From contig DONZ01000134.1 of NCBI GenBank assembly GCA_003512875.1, forward strand, positions 1 through 8,112: 8,112 bases of DNA, in the 5' to 3' direction. Each line of letters begins with the position of its first letter. The stretch's first letter is position 1. The translations under genes were made by a program, and so were the position numbers. Positions 6,633-8,112 of this stretch are shown one piece after another. The stretch is from Desulfovibrio sp. Lineage in GTDB: Bacteria; Desulfobacterota; Desulfovibrionia; Desulfovibrionales; Desulfovibrionaceae. Under the pieces are notes generated by a model. It saw only the letters and a program-made list of their open reading frames with translations, was not told the origin of the DNA and did no database searches.

Positions 6633-6643
6633 ACATAAAAAAA

Positions 6644-6719
6644 TGGAGCCCATGAGCAGGATTGAACTGCTGACCTTATCCTTACCAAGGATACGCTCTA
6701 CCGACTGAGCCACATGGGC
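6644..6719 (-). tRNA. tRNA-Thr (anticodon GGT), promoter-proximal copy
   Basis: First gene of a Thr-Pro pair on the - strand. The 76 bases are identical to the copy at 4203-4278, with anticodon GGT in loop TTGGTAA and an encoded CCA. It is read from the strong promoter at 6739-6767. Two identical copies 2.4 kb apart double the gene dose for this tRNA. Confidence 0.98.
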
Positions 6720-6721
6720 GT
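6644..6721. repeat. 78-bp direct repeat, right copy (tRNA-Thr)
   Basis: Partner of 4203-4280, identical and in the same orientation. The upstream promoters and downstream flanks of the two copies differ, so the duplicated block is essentially the tRNA gene itself. Confidence 0.9.
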
Positions 6722-6738
6722 TTTAATCACGAAAAGTC

Positions 6739-6767
6739 TTTATACATAAATTTGTTTGCATAGTCAA
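6739..6767 (-). promoter_or_regulatory. Sigma70-type promoter of the tRNA-Thr/tRNA-Pro unit
   Basis: On the - strand the -35 is TTGACT (6762-6767, five of six) and the -10 is TATAAA (6739-6744, five of six), with a 17-base spacer, about 20 bases before the tRNA-Thr 5' end. It closely resembles the tRNA-Phe promoter. Confidence 0.85.
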
Positions 6768-6919
6768 GTAAAAAAATCAATACGTATTCAATTCATTCTT
6801 AAAACAAAAAAAATGCATTTAAAAGCTGTTGTACGCTGTCTTTGATAGTTTTTGGAAAATGCTGAGAATTTATCATTGCTCTTGTAACATAACTGTCAAT
6901 TATTCATGTATGTTAACAT

Positions 6920-6943
6920 AAAAAGCCCCGCATGAAGCGGGGC
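6920..6943 (-). terminator. Rho-independent terminator of dnaK
   Basis: GCCCCGC (6925-6931) and GCGGGGC (6937-6943) form a perfect GC-rich 7-bp stem with a 5-base loop. On the - strand it is followed by five T (complement of 6920-6924). It lies 24 bases past the dnaK stop codon. Confidence 0.95.
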
Positions 6944-6967
6944 GCATTTATTTATGAATGAAAGCGT

Positions 6968-8112
6968 TTATTTCACTTCCGTAAAATCAGCGTCCATTAC
7001 GTCGTCGCCGTCTTTTTTGTCAGAACCTGCTGCACCTTGGGCTGCCCCTGCCTGCGCATTCGGATCAGCTTGCTGTGCGTAAAGCTGTTCTGCCAATTTA
7101 TGGGAAGCTTTGCCAAGTTCGTCGCTTGCCGTTTTGATAGCGGCAACATCTTCACCTTGCATTTTTGTTTTAAGGTCAGCAATTTTGGCTTCAATATCCG
7201 CTTTTAAGCTTGCGTCCAATTTGTCGCCCAAATCACTGATGGAACGTTCTGTTCCGTAAATGAGGCTGTCTGCTTGGTTGCGTGCTTCGATAAGTTCTTG
7301 TTTTTTCTTGTCATCAGCCGCATGTGCTTCCGCTTCATGAATAAGGTTTTGAATTTCCTGTTCAGAAAGACCGGAAGAAGCTGTGATTTGAATGGATTGT
7401 TCTTTGCCTGTGCCAAGGTCTTTTGCTGAAACATTGACAATACCGTTAGCGTCAATATCAAAAGAAACCTCAATTTGCGGAACACCGCGGGGTGCAGGCG
7501 GAATGCCGGTAAGGTCGAAGCGCGCCAACGTCATGTTATCGCCAGCCATTGGACGTTCGCCTTGCAATACATGGATTGATACTGAAGGCTGATTGTCCGC
7601 CGCAGTGGTAAACGTTTGGCTTTTTCTCGTAGGGATGGTGGTATTGCGTTCGATAAGTTTCGTGAATACTCCGCCCATGGTTTCAATACCGAGTGAAAGC
7701 GGGGTGACATCAAGCAGCAGAACGTCTTTCACATCTCCTGCCAAGATACCGCCTTGGATAGCGGCACCCATTGCGACAACTTCGTCAGGGTTCATGGAGC
7801 GGTTAGGTTCCTTACCGAAGAACTCACCGACTTTTTGCTGAACAAGAGGCATACGGGTCATACCGCCGACAAGCACGACTTCGTCGATGTCTTTAGCGGA
7901 TAAACCGGCGTCAGCAAGGGCCTTTTTGCAAGGCTCGATACTGCGTTCAACCAAATCCATAACAAGCTGTTCAAGTTTGGCACGGCTCAATTTCACCATC
8001 ATATGTTTAGGACCAGTTTGGTCGGCGGTGATGAACGGCAAATTGATTTCGCTTTCCATGGAGGTGGAAAGTTCTTTTTTAGCATTTTCGGCAGCTTCTT
8101 TCAAACGCTGCA
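6968..8112 (-). CDS. dnaK: Chaperone DnaK (Hsp70), N-terminus cut by window edge
   Basis: ATP-dependent cytoplasmic chaperone that binds exposed hydrophobic segments and works with DnaJ and GrpE. The visible part is 380 residues from the codon at 8110; about 245 N-terminal residues of a usual 635-640 are outside the window, so the TTG at 8104 is internal (the QRLKEAAE segment of the ATPase domain). Counting from 8110: the rest of the nucleotide-binding domain with [11 protein letters not shown] at about 78-88, the conserved interdomain linker VLLLDVTP at about 130-137, the substrate-binding beta domain ([26 protein letters not shown]), and the helical lid. The tail is Ala/Gln/Gly-rich and ends [12 protein letters not shown], a common proteobacterial form. 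The stop is TAA at 6968, followed by a strong terminator. No grpE or dnaJ is seen downstream. Confidence 0.98.
   Translation of the reverse strand, partial: QRLKEAAENAKKELSTSMESEINLPFITADQTGPKHMMVKLSRAKLEQLVMDLVERSIEPCKKALADAGLSAKDIDEVVLVGGMTRMPLVQQKVGEFFGKEPNRSMNPDEVVAMGAAIQGGILAGDVKDVLLLDVTPLSLGIETMGGVFTKLIERNTTIPTRKSQTFTTAADNQPSVSIHVLQGERPMAGDNMTLARFDLTGIPPAPRGVPQIEVSFDIDANGIVNVSAKDLGTGKEQSIQITASSGLSEQEIQNLIHEAEAHAADDKKKQELIEARNQADSLIYGTERSISDLGDKLDASLKADIEAKIADLKTKMQGEDVAAIKTASDELGKASHKLAEQLYAQQADPNAQAGAAQGAAGSDKKDGDDVMDADFTEVK

Noticed and set aside
6768..6919. Spacer between the tRNA-Thr promoter and the dnaK terminator
   Set aside because: I searched for a small gene, repeat array or further promoter and saw only AT-rich sequence with a minor TGTTAACA palindrome near 6910.
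7204..7841. Open frames in other phases within dnaK
   Set aside because: They overlap the highly conserved DnaK frame and have no start signals; shadow frames.

Overview
The window carries housekeeping genes of a Gram-negative bacterium of moderate to low GC. The order of a FabF-type ketoacyl-ACP synthase followed directly by glyA, an exported protein, and a DnaK with a typical proteobacterial tail suggest a Desulfovibrionaceae-like (Desulfobacterota) organism. That placement is inference from gene order and protein flavour only, and no marker here proves it. The two ends of the window cut genes: fabF lacks its N-terminus at the left edge and dnaK lacks its N-terminal part at the right edge.

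Left part (1-3624, + strand): the C-terminal two thirds of fabF, an intergenic hairpin with a T-tract, and complete glyA (serine hydroxymethyltransferase). A cluster of hairpins ending in a good intrinsic terminator follows. Next is a stretch of about 430 bases with no gene I can support, and then a type I 3-dehydroquinate dehydratase that keeps all its catalytic residues but begins with a clear Sec signal peptide. This enzyme is cytoplasmic in the ordinary shikimate pathway, so an exported copy points to a periplasmic role.

Middle part (3625-6767, all genes on the - strand): in transcription order, tRNA-Thr(GGT), tRNA-Pro(GGG), a 641-residue KAP-family P-loop NTPase, a second identical tRNA-Thr(GGT), and tRNA-Phe(GAA). 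The tRNAs form three separate transcription units with sigma70-type promoters: Thr-Pro, Thr alone, and Phe alone. Terminators follow Pro, the second Thr and Phe. The NTPase gene sits between the Pro terminator and the second Thr promoter. It is clearly more AT-rich than its neighbours and is bracketed by a 78-base direct repeat, which is the duplicated tRNA-Thr. This looks like a lone accessory gene, plausibly phage defence, lodged in a tRNA cluster. A possible small structured RNA on the - strand lies between the dehydratase gene and the tRNA-Phe terminator.

Right part (6920-8112, - strand): a strong GC-rich terminator and the C-terminal 380 residues of DnaK. About 150 bases between that terminator and the tRNA-Thr promoter hold nothing recognisable.
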